From the NCBI RefSeq assembly GCF_004117935.1, contig NZ_SDOY01000068.1, positions 1 through 43,784 on the forward strand: a stretch of 43,784 nucleotides of DNA, written 5' to 3'. Under the pieces are notes generated by a model. The model ran no database searches. It was given only the letters and a program-made list of their open reading frames with translations, and had not been told where the DNA came from. The stretch comes from Streptomyces roseicoloratus. GTDB lineage: Bacteria > Actinomycetota > Actinomycetes > Streptomycetales > Streptomycetaceae. The first letter of the stretch is position 1. Every line of letters begins with the position of its first letter. Position numbers and translations under genes: made by a program. Shown here piece by piece: positions 32,585-42,618 of this stretch.

Positions 32585-35002
32585 ATGCGCGACACCCGTA
32601 CCGACCGCACCGGCCCCCTTCCCCTCGGCTCCGCCGCTTCCTCCCACGACCCGTTCGTCCGGGTGAGGGGCGCCCGTGAGCACAATCTGCGGGGCGTGGA
32701 CGTCGACATCCCGCGGGACGCGCTGACCGTGTTCACCGGCGTGTCGGGGTCGGGCAAGTCGTCACTGGCGTTCGGCACGATCTACGCGGAGGCGCAGCGC
32801 CGCTACTTCGAGTCGGTGGCGCCGTACGCGCGGCGGCTGATCCACCAGGTGGGCGCACCGGAGGTCGGCGAGATCACCGGGCTCCCGCCGGCCGTGTCGC
32901 TGGAGCAGCGCCGGGCCGCGCCGAACACACGGTCCTCGGTCGGCACGGTGACCACGCTGTCCAATTCCCTGCGGATGCTCTTCTCCCGCGCGGGCAGCTA
33001 TCCGCCGGGAGCGGAGCGGCTCGACTCCGACGCCTTCTCCCCCAACACCGCCGCCGGGGCCTGTCCCTCCTGCCACGGGCTGGGGAGGGTGCACGAGACC
33101 GGTGAGGAACTGCTCGTTCCCGACCCGGAGCTGTCGATCCGGGAGGGAGCGATCGCGGCCTGGCCGGGTGCGTGGCAGGGCAAGAACCTGAGGGACGTGC
33201 TCGACGCGCTCGGGTACGACGTGGACCGGCCGTGGCGGGAGCTCGACGCGAAGGACCGCGAGTGGATCCTGTTCACGGACGAGCAGCCGGTGGTGACGGT
33301 CCATCCGGTGCGGGAGGCGAACCGCATCCAACGTCCTTACCAGGGCACGTACATGAGCGCCCGGCGCTATGTGATGCACACGTTCTCCGATTCGAAGAGC
33401 GCGACGCTCCGGGCCAAGGCCGAGCGTTTCCTGACGAGTTCACCGTGCCCGGCGTGCGGGGGCAGCAGGCTGCGGCCGGAGGCGCTGGCGGTGACGTTCG
33501 CCGGGCGTACGATCGCCGAGCTGGCGGCGCTGCCGCTCACCGAACTGGCGAAGTCGCTGACGGGGCACGGCGGTTCGACGCCGGAGCAGGGCGGTTCGGA
33601 GACGGCCCGGGTGCTCACCCGGGACCTGGTGGCCCGGATCGCGACCGTCACCGAGCTCGGTCTGGGCTTTCTGAGCCTGGACCGGGCGACGCCGACGCTG
33701 TCGAACGGGGAGCTGCAGCGGCTGCGGCTCGCCACCCAGCTGCGGTCCGGTCTCTTCGGCGTCGTGTACGTGCTCGACGAGCCGTCGGCGGGGCTGCATC
33801 CCGCGGACACGGAGGCGCTGCTGGTGGTGCTCGACCGGCTGAAGGCCGCGGGCAACACCGTCTTCGTCGTCGAACACCATCTGGACGTGGTGCGGCACGC
33901 CGACTGGCTGGTGGACGTCGGACCGGAGGCCGGTGAGCACGGCGGCCGGGTGCTGCACAGCGGGCCGCCGGAGGCGCTCGCGGAGGTCACGGCGTCGGCG
34001 ACCCGCCGCTTCCTCTTCGACCGGGCGCCGGTGCCGGAACGTACGGTGCGCACGGCCTCCGGTCGGCTGCGGGTCGGCCCGGTGACCCGGCACAACCTGC
34101 GCGGCCTGGAGGCCGACTTCCCGCTGGGCGTGCTCACGGCTGTGACGGGGGTGTCCGGTTCGGGGAAGTCGACGCTGGTGGGCGCGCTGACCGAGACGGC
34201 GGAGGAAAGTCCGGACGTGTCGCGGGTGGTGACGGTCGACCAGAAACCGATCGGCCGTACGCCGCGTTCCAACCTGGCGACGTACACCGGTCTCTTCGAC
34301 GTCGTGCGCAAGCTGTTCACGGAGACGGAGCAGGCACGGCAGCGCGGCTACAAGGCGGGACGGTTCTCGTTCAACGTCGCGGGCGGGCGCTGCGAGACCT
34401 GCCAGGGCGAGGGTTTCGTCTCGGTGGAGCTGCTGTTCCTGCCCAGCACGTACGCGCCCTGCCCGGACTGCCACGGCGCCCGCTACAACCCGGAGACGCT
34501 GGAGGTACGGCTCCGGGGGCGGACGATCGCGGAGGTGCTGGACCTGACGGTGGAGGCGGCCGCGGACTTCTTCGCCGGCACGCCGGCGGCGTCCCGCGCG
34601 CTGCGCACGCTGCTCGACGTCGGTCTCGGCTATCTCCGGCTCGGCCAGCCGGCGACGGAGCTGTCGGGCGGCGAGGCACAGCGCATCAAGCTCGCCGCCG
34701 AGCTGCAGCGGCCCCGCCGCACACCCACCCTGTACGTCCTGGACGAACCGACGACGGGGCTGCACCCGGCCGATGTCGAGGTGCTGATGCGGCAGCTGCA
34801 CGGACTGGTGGACGGCGGGCACACGGTGGTGGTCGTCGAGCACGACATGGACGTGGTGGCGACCGCCGACCGGGTGCTCGACCTGGGGCCGGGCGGCGGT
34901 GACGAGGGCGGCCGCATCGTGGCCCAGGGAACGCCCGCGGAGGTGGCCCGGATGGCGGCGAGCCGGACCGCGCGCTACCTCGCGGCCCGGCTCGGCGGGT
35001 GA
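32585..35002 (+). CDS. UvrA paralogue (UvrA2/DrrC type, ABC excinuclease subunit)
   Basis: 805 residues, about 150 shorter than canonical UvrA, as in class II UvrA proteins lacking the UvrB-binding insertion. Two ABC ATPases are present: Walker A GVSGSGKSSLAFG and later GVSGSGKSTLVGA, signatures TLSNGELQRLRLA and ELSGGEAQRIKLA, and Walker B VYVLDEPS and LYVLDEPT. Zinc knuckles CPSCHG, CPACGG and CETCQG-x-CPDCHG are in place. Such paralogues occur with DNA-damaging antibiotics and may remove bound drugs from DNA. No drug-biosynthesis gene is visible here. The start is leaderless. Confidence 0.92.
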   Translation: MRDTRTDRTGPLPLGSAASSHDPFVRVRGAREHNLRGVDVDIPRDALTVFTGVSGSGKSSLAFGTIYAEAQRRYFESVAPYARRLIHQVGAPEVGEITGLPPAVSLEQRRAAPNTRSSVGTVTTLSNSLRMLFSRAGSYPPGAERLDSDAFSPNTAAGACPSCHGLGRVHETGEELLVPDPELSIREGAIAAWPGAWQGKNLRDVLDALGYDVDRPWRELDAKDREWILFTDEQPVVTVHPVREANRIQRPYQGTYMSARRYVMHTFSDSKSATLRAKAERFLTSSPCPACGGSRLRPEALAVTFAGRTIAELAALPLTELAKSLTGHGGSTPEQGGSETARVLTRDLVARIATVTELGLGFLSLDRATPTLSNGELQRLRLATQLRSGLFGVVYVLDEPSAGLHPADTEALLVVLDRLKAAGNTVFVVEHHLDVVRHADWLVDVGPEAGEHGGRVLHSGPPEALAEVTASATRRFLFDRAPVPERTVRTASGRLRVGPVTRHNLRGLEADFPLGVLTAVTGVSGSGKSTLVGALTETAEESPDVSRVVTVDQKPIGRTPRSNLATYTGLFDVVRKLFTETEQARQRGYKAGRFSFNVAGGRCETCQGEGFVSVELLFLPSTYAPCPDCHGARYNPETLEVRLRGRTIAEVLDLTVEAAADFFAGTPAASRALRTLLDVGLGYLRLGQPATELSGGEAQRIKLAAELQRPRRTPTLYVLDEPTTGLHPADVEVLMRQLHGLVDGGHTVVVVEHDMDVVATADRVLDLGPGGGDEGGRIVAQGTPAEVARMAASRTARYLAARLGG

Positions 35003-35157
35003 AGCCCCGTCCCCCATGGACGTCCGGCCGGCGGCGGGGGTGTACCTGGGTACACCCCCGCCCGGCACCTGGGCGCAGTGACCGGGCCCGCGTCGGACGG
35101 AAGAGTCGTCGGTGACGGATTCGGACCGGGCGACCGGGCGACGGAGAGGCCGACGGC

Positions 35158-36117
35158 ATGCGGGTGTGGGGGTGGAAGGCGGAGGCCGGGGTGTTCCTCG
35201 GCGTCGCCTTCGTCGCGGCGGGGGTGCTGGGCGCGGTGCAGCCGGCGACGGGGATTCCGCCGGTGGTGGTGCAGCTGACCCAGTTCGGGCCGGCGGCGGG
35301 CGTTTTCGCGGTCGCGCTGCTGTGGCCGCGGCGGATCCGGACGCGGCTGGCGGGAGCGCTGCCCGCCCGCGACCGAGGCCCTCGGGCGCGTGGCGAAAGG
35401 AGCGTCGTTCGCCCGGAGGGCGTGGCGGGGGGCGTCTGGTGCGTGCGATCGCACGGCGGAGGGAGGAGAGCGCGGCGGGCTGCGCCGACGACCGACAACG
35501 CGGCGAGCGTGCGTGCCAGGCGTTCCCCGCCGGACGGGACTTTCGACACACGCCTGAGGCCCGAACGCTCGGGGCGGTGGCTGCTGCTGACGGCGCCGCT
35601 GGTCGTCGTGCTCGCCGCCGCGGCGTACGGCTGGGCGCGCGGTGACGCCGTCGTCACGGATCCGCGGACGCTGGGCCGTCCCTTCGCTCTGGTCGTGGTG
35701 GCCCAGCTGGTCGGCGCCTGCGGGGAGGAGATCGGCTGGCGGTGCTTCCTGCAGCCGCTGCTGAGCGCCCGCTTCGGGCCGGTGGCGGCGTCTCTGCTGG
35801 TGGGCGCGGTGTGGGGTGTCTGGCACGTGCAGGTGTTCGCGCAGGCCCCGGCGTACGCGGCCGGGTTCCTGGGGGCGACGGTGGCGATGTCGCTGGTGCT
35901 GGGGCTCGCCCTGGAACAGGTGCGGGCGGGCCGGCTGCTGCTCGCGGGCGGCTTCCACACCCTGGTCAACCTGGGGATGCTGCTCCTGATGGACGAGGAG
36001 TCGGGCGCGGTGCTCCCGATGGTCCTGTTCGGGGCGGCGTGGCTGGTCGCGGCGGTGCCGTGGCTGCTGCGGACGCGGGTGGATACGATCGCTGCGGTGC
36101 GACGGGGAGCGCTCTGA
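35158..36117 (+). CDS. CPBP family intramembrane glutamic protease
   Basis: 319 residues from the ATG at 35158 (GGAGAGG upstream). The CPBP motifs are EEIGWR (Glu190, Glu191, Arg195), the GVWHVQVF histidine and a third H-x3-N motif, GGFHTLVN. Two N-terminal helices are followed by an unusual hydrophilic stretch of about 70 residues rich in Arg and Gly (71-139, bases 35368-35574). The catalytic helices come after it. The histidine kinase gene begins one base after the stop, so protease and two-component system are likely co-transcribed. The protease may process a membrane protein sensed by the kinase; that is inference. Confidence 0.85.
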   Translation: MRVWGWKAEAGVFLGVAFVAAGVLGAVQPATGIPPVVVQLTQFGPAAGVFAVALLWPRRIRTRLAGALPARDRGPRARGERSVVRPEGVAGGVWCVRSHGGGRRARRAAPTTDNAASVRARRSPPDGTFDTRLRPERSGRWLLLTAPLVVVLAAAAYGWARGDAVVTDPRTLGRPFALVVVAQLVGACGEEIGWRCFLQPLLSARFGPVAASLLVGAVWGVWHVQVFAQAPAYAAGFLGATVAMSLVLGLALEQVRAGRLLLAGGFHTLVNLGMLLLMDEESGAVLPMVLFGAAWLVAAVPWLLRTRVDTIAAVRRGAL

Positions 36118-36118
36118 C

Positions 36119-37387
36119 ATGGGGGAACGGCCGGTGAGTGGAGTACGGGAGGCGTGGCGCGCCCTCGGCCGGTGCCAGCTCCTCTCGCTGAGCGCCCTGC
36201 TGCTGCCCTGCTACGGCGGACTCGTCGTCGCCGCGCTGCTCCTGCTCCCCGTGGGTCTCGGCTTCCCGCTCCTGCCGCCCGCCGCGGCCGCGCTGCGCCG
36301 GCACACCGACCGGGCGCGGGCGCGTACCGCCGCCTGGTCGGGCCGGGAGGCCGACCCGCCCGGCCCGCTGCCCCGGACGGCGCGGGCGGTGCTCGGCGAC
36401 GCGGGCTTCTGGCGCGACCTGCGCTGGGCGTGGCTGGAGCCGGTGACGGGCGGGCTGATCGTGGCGGTGCCCCTGGCGCCGTTCTGGTACGGCCTGTCCG
36501 GCGTCCTCGTCGAGCCGTTCGTGCGGCTGGAGCGGGGGGACGGCGACTGGTACGCCTTCGTGCCGGGCGGCTCCGCCGGCAGCGTGCCGGCCGTGCTGCT
36601 CCTCGGCCTCGGTCTCGTCGCCGCGGCGCCGGCCGTGGCACCGTGGGCGCTCGGCCGGCACGCCCGCTGGAGCCGGGCGGCGCTCTCGGTGCCGTACACG
36701 ACCGCCCTGGCCCGCAGGATCGACCAGCTGACCGACAGCCGGGCCGACGCGCACGACTTCCAGGCGGCCGAGCTGCGGCGCATCGAGCGGGACCTGCACG
36801 ACGGGGCGCAGGCGCGTCTGGTGGCGCTCGGCATGAGCCTGGAGGAGGCCGGCCGGCGGCTCGACGCCGATCCGGACGCGGCGCGCGCGCTGCTCGGCGA
36901 GGCGCGGGCGGCCTCGGAGCGGGCGCTGCAGGAGCTGCGGGAGCTGGTGCACGGCATCCTGCCGCCGGTGCTCGCCGACCGCGGGCTCGGTGACGCGGTG
37001 CGCTCGCTGGCGCTGGACAGTTTCCTCGACGTCCGCGTGGATGTCGCGCTGCCGCCCGGCCGGCTGCCGATGGCCGTCGAGTCCGCCGCGTACTTCGCGG
37101 TGGCCGAGCTGCTGGCGAACGCGGCCAAGCACTCCGGCGCCACCGGGGTCCGCGTCGCGCTCGGCCACGCGGACGGCGTGCTGCGGGTGACCGTCGCCGA
37201 CGACGGCCGCGGCGGTGCGGCACCCGCCGCGGACGGCGGCGGGCTGCACGGCGTGCGGCGCCGGCTGCGCACCTTCGACGGAAGCCTCGCCCTGGACAGC
37301 CCGCCGGGCGGACCCACCCTCGCGACCCTGGAGATACCGTGCGCGTCGTCCTCGCCGAAGACCTCTTCCTCCTCCGGGACGGGCTGA
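36119..37387 (+). CDS. Sensor histidine kinase (HisKA_3/NarL-partner type)
   Basis: 422 residues. Four hydrophobic segments (about 22-54, 108-128, 156-176) form the membrane sensor half, without a large extracellular domain. The phosphorylated His227 is in RRIERDLHDGAQARLVALG. The ATPase domain follows with AVAELLANAAKHSGA (N box) and VADDGRGG (G1 box). The last 16 codons overlap the response regulator gene in another frame, which gives a Ser-rich tail that may have no function. The nearby CPBP protease is a candidate partner. Confidence 0.9.
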   Translation: MGERPVSGVREAWRALGRCQLLSLSALLLPCYGGLVVAALLLLPVGLGFPLLPPAAAALRRHTDRARARTAAWSGREADPPGPLPRTARAVLGDAGFWRDLRWAWLEPVTGGLIVAVPLAPFWYGLSGVLVEPFVRLERGDGDWYAFVPGGSAGSVPAVLLLGLGLVAAAPAVAPWALGRHARWSRAALSVPYTTALARRIDQLTDSRADAHDFQAAELRRIERDLHDGAQARLVALGMSLEEAGRRLDADPDAARALLGEARAASERALQELRELVHGILPPVLADRGLGDAVRSLALDSFLDVRVDVALPPGRLPMAVESAAYFAVAELLANAAKHSGATGVRVALGHADGVLRVTVADDGRGGAAPAADGGGLHGVRRRLRTFDGSLALDSPPGGPTLATLEIPCASSSPKTSSSSGTG

Positions 37388-37983
37388 CCCGCACTCTGGA
37401 GGAGCACGGCTTCGAGGTGGTCGCCGCCGTCGACAACGGTCCGGCGCTGGTGCGCGCGCTGCGCGAGGAGCGCCCGGACGTCGCGGTGGTCGACATCCGG
37501 CTGCCGCCGGACTTCACCGACGAGGGCCTGCGGGCGGCCCTCGGGGCCCGCCGGGAGCGACCGGGCCTGCCGGTGCTCGTCCTCTCGCAGTACGTGGAGC
37601 AGCTGTACGCCCAGGAGCTGCTCGCCGGCGGGGAGGGCGCCGTCGGCTACCTGCTGAAGGACCGGGTGACGCACACGGCGCAGTTCGTCGACGCGGTGCG
37701 CACGGTGGCCGCGGGCGGTACGGTGCTCGACCCGCAGGTCGTGGCCCGGCTGCTCGCCCGCAGCGACGCGCGGGGCAACACGGCGCCGCTCACCCCGCGC
37801 GAGCACGAGGTGCTGCGGCTGATGGCCGAGGGCCGGTCGAACGCGGCCGTCGCCGCCACGCTCCACGTGAGCGAGAGCGCGGTGGCGAAGCACACGGCGA
37901 GCATCTTCGCGAAGCTGCGGATCGAGCCGTCCCCGGACGACAACCGCCGGGTCCTCGCGGTGCTGGCGTATCTGCGACGGTGA
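37339..37983 (+). CDS. NarL/FixJ family response regulator
   Basis: 214 residues from the GTG at 37339, inside the end of the kinase gene (49-base overlap). The receiver domain has the acidic pocket AED and phosphorylated Asp52 (VVDIRLP), with a conserved Lys in YLLKDRV. The LuxR-type helix-turn-helix is TPREHEVLRLMAEGRSNAAVAATLHVSESAVAKHTASIF (about 153-192). It completes a two-component system with the kinase. Targets are unknown; the CPBP gene or its own operon are plausible. Confidence 0.92.
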   Translation: MRVVLAEDLFLLRDGLTRTLEEHGFEVVAAVDNGPALVRALREERPDVAVVDIRLPPDFTDEGLRAALGARRERPGLPVLVLSQYVEQLYAQELLAGGEGAVGYLLKDRVTHTAQFVDAVRTVAAGGTVLDPQVVARLLARSDARGNTAPLTPREHEVLRLMAEGRSNAAVAATLHVSESAVAKHTASIFAKLRIEPSPDDNRRVLAVLAYLRR

Positions 37984-38012
37984 GCGGCCCCGCCGGCGGC
38001 GGCGCGTCGTCG

Positions 38013-38058
38013 GCGGCGCGCGCGGGGCTCGTCAGGCGGCGCGCGCGGGGGTCGTCAG
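38013..38058. repeat. 23-bp tandem duplication covering a stop codon
   Basis: Copies at 38013-38035 and 38036-38058 differ at one base. The TGA of the amidotransferase gene (38055-38057, minus strand) is in the second copy and a duplicate TGA at 38032-38034 lies in another frame. Confidence 0.88.
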
Positions 38059-38888
38059 GCGGCCGCCGGGGCGAAGCGGTGCATCTCGTCGAGGCCGGGC
38101 TGGATCACGCCGTAGCTGCTCTCCGGGACCTCGCTCCAGGCGCCGGGCAGGTCGCCGAGGGGCTCGGAGACGACGAGGCGGCTCTCCTCGGACAGTTCCC
38201 GCAGGAAGGCGATGTCGGGGTGGAGCCTGCGCAAGGCGTCGACGCGGTTGCTGTAGAAGAGCGAGCGGGAGGCGTGGGCGCTGGAGTAGCGGAAGGTCCA
38301 GACGCGTTCGCCGTCGGTCACGGCGAGCGTCATCTGGAGGGGGTGTTCGATGCCGTGGGCGCGGCCGACGCGTTCCACGACGGCCGCCATCTCGGCGACG
38401 GCGGCCGGCGGGTCCCGGTCGAGACCGTAGGTGAGGGCGAGATGGAACATCACCTCGGAGTCCGTCGTGCCCTCGAGCTCGGGGAACAGCGAGGGGTCGA
38501 CGAGCAGGGTGAGTTCGCGGCGGATGAGGGGGAACCCGTCGATGGCGCCGTTGTGCATGAACATCCAGCGGCCGTGCCGGAACGGGTGGCAGTTCGACTG
38601 CTGCACGGCCGTCCCGGTCGACGCGCGGATGTGGGCGAAGAACAGCGGGGAGCGCACGTGGTCCGCGAGCTCCCGCAGATTGCGGTTGTTCCAGGCCGGG
38701 CCGACGTCGCGCAGCAGCGCGGGGGTCGTGTTCCCGGGCGAGTACCAGCCGATGCCGAAGCCGTCGCCGTTGGTGGTCTCCACCCCGAGTTTGGAGTGCA
38801 GACTCTGGTCGATCAGGGAGTGTTCGGGTTTGTAGAGGATGGTGTCGAGGAGCACGGGCGTGCCCCAGTAGGCGAGCCATCGGCACAT
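38055..38888 (-). CDS. Class II glutamine amidotransferase (EgtC paralogue)
   Basis: 277 residues from the ATG at 38886-38888 with AGGTGA upstream. The N-terminal nucleophile Cys2 (MCRWLAYWGTPV), the NGDGFGIGWYS segment and FMHNGAIDGFP match the family. Its substrate is not known. It stands alone, not in an egt operon, and is about 27 residues longer than EgtC of this window. It could hydrolyse another gamma-glutamyl compound. It converges on the response regulator gene with the 23-bp duplication between. Confidence 0.88.
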   Translation of the reverse strand: MCRWLAYWGTPVLLDTILYKPEHSLIDQSLHSKLGVETTNGDGFGIGWYSPGNTTPALLRDVGPAWNNRNLRELADHVRSPLFFAHIRASTGTAVQQSNCHPFRHGRWMFMHNGAIDGFPLIRRELTLLVDPSLFPELEGTTDSEVMFHLALTYGLDRDPPAAVAEMAAVVERVGRAHGIEHPLQMTLAVTDGERVWTFRYSSAHASRSLFYSNRVDALRRLHPDIAFLRELSEESRLVVSEPLGDLPGAWSEVPESSYGVIQPGLDEMHRFAPAAA

Positions 38889-38925
38889 GCGTCATCACCT
38901 GACCCCGTCCGGACCTCTCATTCTC

Positions 38926-39008
38926 GGCCCGTTCGCCGCCGGTCGCCATGCGAGGCCCGTTCCCCGCCAGGCGCAATGCGAGGCCCGTTCGCCGCCGGCG
39001 CCGTGCGA
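38926..39008. repeat. Three tandem 27-28-bp units
   Basis: Units at 38926-38953, 38954-38981 and 38982-39008 share ggcccgttcgccgcc...tgcga. They lie between the amidotransferase start and the sdhB terminator, so they may overlap the amidotransferase promoter. Confidence 0.85.
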
Positions 39009-39026
39009 GCCGGTGCCGCCGCGCCG

Positions 39027-39052
39027 CCCGCCGGCGGACTGACGCCGGCGGG
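39027..39052 (-). terminator. Terminator of the sdhCAB operon
   Basis: CCCGCCGGCG (39027-39036) pairs perfectly with CGCCGGCGGG (39043-39052) over a six-base loop. It is 14 bases past the sdhB stop. Confidence 0.7.
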
Positions 39053-39066
39053 TCGCGCTTCACCCC

Positions 39067-39812
39067 CTAGGAACGGCCGGCCTTCCTCCTGGCGCGCAGC
39101 CACTCCTTGTTCATGGCCGCGATCGACGGCAGCGGGATGCCCTTGGGGCAGGCGGTGGCGCACTCTCCGGTGAGGGTGCAGCCGCCGAAGCCCTCGGCGT
39201 CCATCTGGGCGACCATGTCGAGGACGCGGCTCTCGCGTTCCGGGGCGCCCTGGGGCAGGACGCCGAGGTGGTTGACCTTGGCGCTGGTGAAGAGCATCGC
39301 CGAGCCGTTGGGGCAGGCGGCGACGCAGGCGCCGCAGCCGATGCACTCGGCGTGCTCGAAGGCGTGGTCGGCGTCGGCCTTGGGGACCGGGGTGGCGTGG
39401 GCCTCGGGCGCGGAGCCGGTGGGGACGCTCACGTAGCCGCCGGCCTGGATGATCCGGTCGAAGGCCGAGCGGTCGACGACGAGGTCCTTGACGACAGGGA
39501 AGGCGGCGGCCCGCCAGGGTTCGACGTCGATGGTGTCGCCGTCGCGGAAGGACCGCATGTGGAGCTGGCAGCTGGTGGTGCGTTCGGGGCCGTGGGCGTC
39601 GCCGTTGATGACCAGGCTGCACGCGCCGCAGATGCCCTCGCGGCAGTCGTGGTCGAAGGCGACGGGGTCCTCGCCGCGCAGGATGAGTTCCTCGTTGAGG
39701 GTGTCCAGCATCTCCAGGAAGGACATGTCGGGCGAGATGCCGTCGACCCGGTAGGTGGCCATGGCGCCTTCGGCGTCGCCGTTCTTCTGGCGCCAGACGC
39801 GCAGGTTGAGCC

Positions 39813-39816
<4 letters not shown>
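39067..39816 (-). CDS. sdhB: Succinate dehydrogenase/fumarate reductase iron-sulfur subunit
   Basis: 249 residues from the ATG at 39814-39816, overlapping the sdhA stop (ATGA). The [2Fe-2S] loop is [16 protein letters not shown], and the cysteine clusters [14 protein letters not shown] and [15 protein letters not shown] carry the [3Fe-4S]/[4Fe-4S] centres. It passes electrons from the SdhA flavin to the membrane haem subunit. The type is that of actinobacterial Sdh with a single five-helix anchor. Confidence 0.94.
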
Positions 39817-41795
<1,979 letters not shown>

Positions 41796-41796
41796 G

Positions 41797-42522
41797 TCAG
41801 CTCACCACTCCGGTCATGACGCCGACGGGTACGGCGATGAAGCCCGCGGTCAGGACGAGCGCGAGGGCGTTGGCCAGGAACGTGAGGGCACGTTCGCGCC
41901 GGGCGTTGCCGATGCCGAGGGTCTGGGCGGCGCTCCAGAACCCGTGCCGGACGTGGAGGCCGACGGCGAGCATGGCGACGATGTAGATGACGTTGCCGTA
42001 CCAGGTGGAGAAGGTGTCGATGACGTTCTGGTAGGGCCGGCCCTCCTCGAAGCCGCCGGCGTGGACGGTGCCGGTGGTCAGGTCGAGGACGTGCCAGACG
42101 ATGAACAGGCCGAGGACGACACCGCCCCAGCGCATGGTGCGGGTGGCGTAGGAGGCGCCCTTGCGGCGGTGGACGTACGCGGTCGGACGGGCCTTGATGT
42201 CACGCCGGCTGAGCTGGTACGCGGAGACGGCGTGCGCGACGACGGCGGTGAGCAGCACGATGCGGGCGATCCACAGTCCCCACTGGTGGTGCAGCACCGG
42301 GGCGCCCATGACGCGCAGCCAGTGGCCGTAGCCGTTGAACTCCTCGGGACCGAAGAACACCTTCAGGTTGCCCGTGACGTGGGCGACGAGGTAGGCGAGC
42401 ATGATCAGTCCGCTCGCGGCCATCACGGTCTTCTTGCCGATGGTCGACGCCCAGAAGCCGCGGGTGGGCGCGGCGGCGGGGGGCCGGGCGGTGTTCCGTC
42501 CGGACTTGGTTGCCAGAGCCAT
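41797..42522 (-). CDS. sdhC: Succinate dehydrogenase cytochrome b subunit
   Basis: 241 residues from the ATG at 42520-42522. Five membrane helices are expected (about 33-52, 75-98, 122-145, 172-192 and 205-230), typical of the fused single-anchor type with two haems; histidines lie within or near these helices ([23 protein letters not shown] and VGLHVRHG). No separate sdhD is present. No clear ribosome binding site precedes the ATG; a TACCGT about seven bases upstream suggests leaderless transcription. It heads the sdhCAB operon. Confidence 0.92.
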   Translation of the reverse strand: MALATKSGRNTARPPAAAPTRGFWASTIGKKTVMAASGLIMLAYLVAHVTGNLKVFFGPEEFNGYGHWLRVMGAPVLHHQWGLWIARIVLLTAVVAHAVSAYQLSRRDIKARPTAYVHRRKGASYATRTMRWGGVVLGLFIVWHVLDLTTGTVHAGGFEEGRPYQNVIDTFSTWYGNVIYIVAMLAVGLHVRHGFWSAAQTLGIGNARRERALTFLANALALVLTAGFIAVPVGVMTGVVS

Positions 42523-42581
42523 GGGAGCGACGGTAGGGGCGGAGGACCCGAGTGGTCCAAGACATGGTCCGGCTGATCTCG

Positions 42582-42596
42582 ATAGGTGCATCCTAT
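42582..42596. promoter_or_regulatory. LysR box (ATAG-N7-CTAT)
   Basis: ATAG (42582-42585) and CTAT (42593-42596) frame seven bases, fitting the T-N11-A core of LysR-family sites. It is 23 bases from the LysR start and 60 from the sdhC start, so one protein could control both genes. Confidence 0.65.
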
Positions 42597-42605
42597 GATG
42601 CCGGG

Positions 42606-42611
42606 TAAGCT
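42606..42611 (+). promoter_or_regulatory. -10 element of the LysR gene
   Basis: TAAGCT is seven bases from the ATG at 42619, without a ribosome binding site; probable leaderless start, downstream of the LysR box. Confidence 0.4.
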
Positions 42612-42618
42612 GGGCTGT

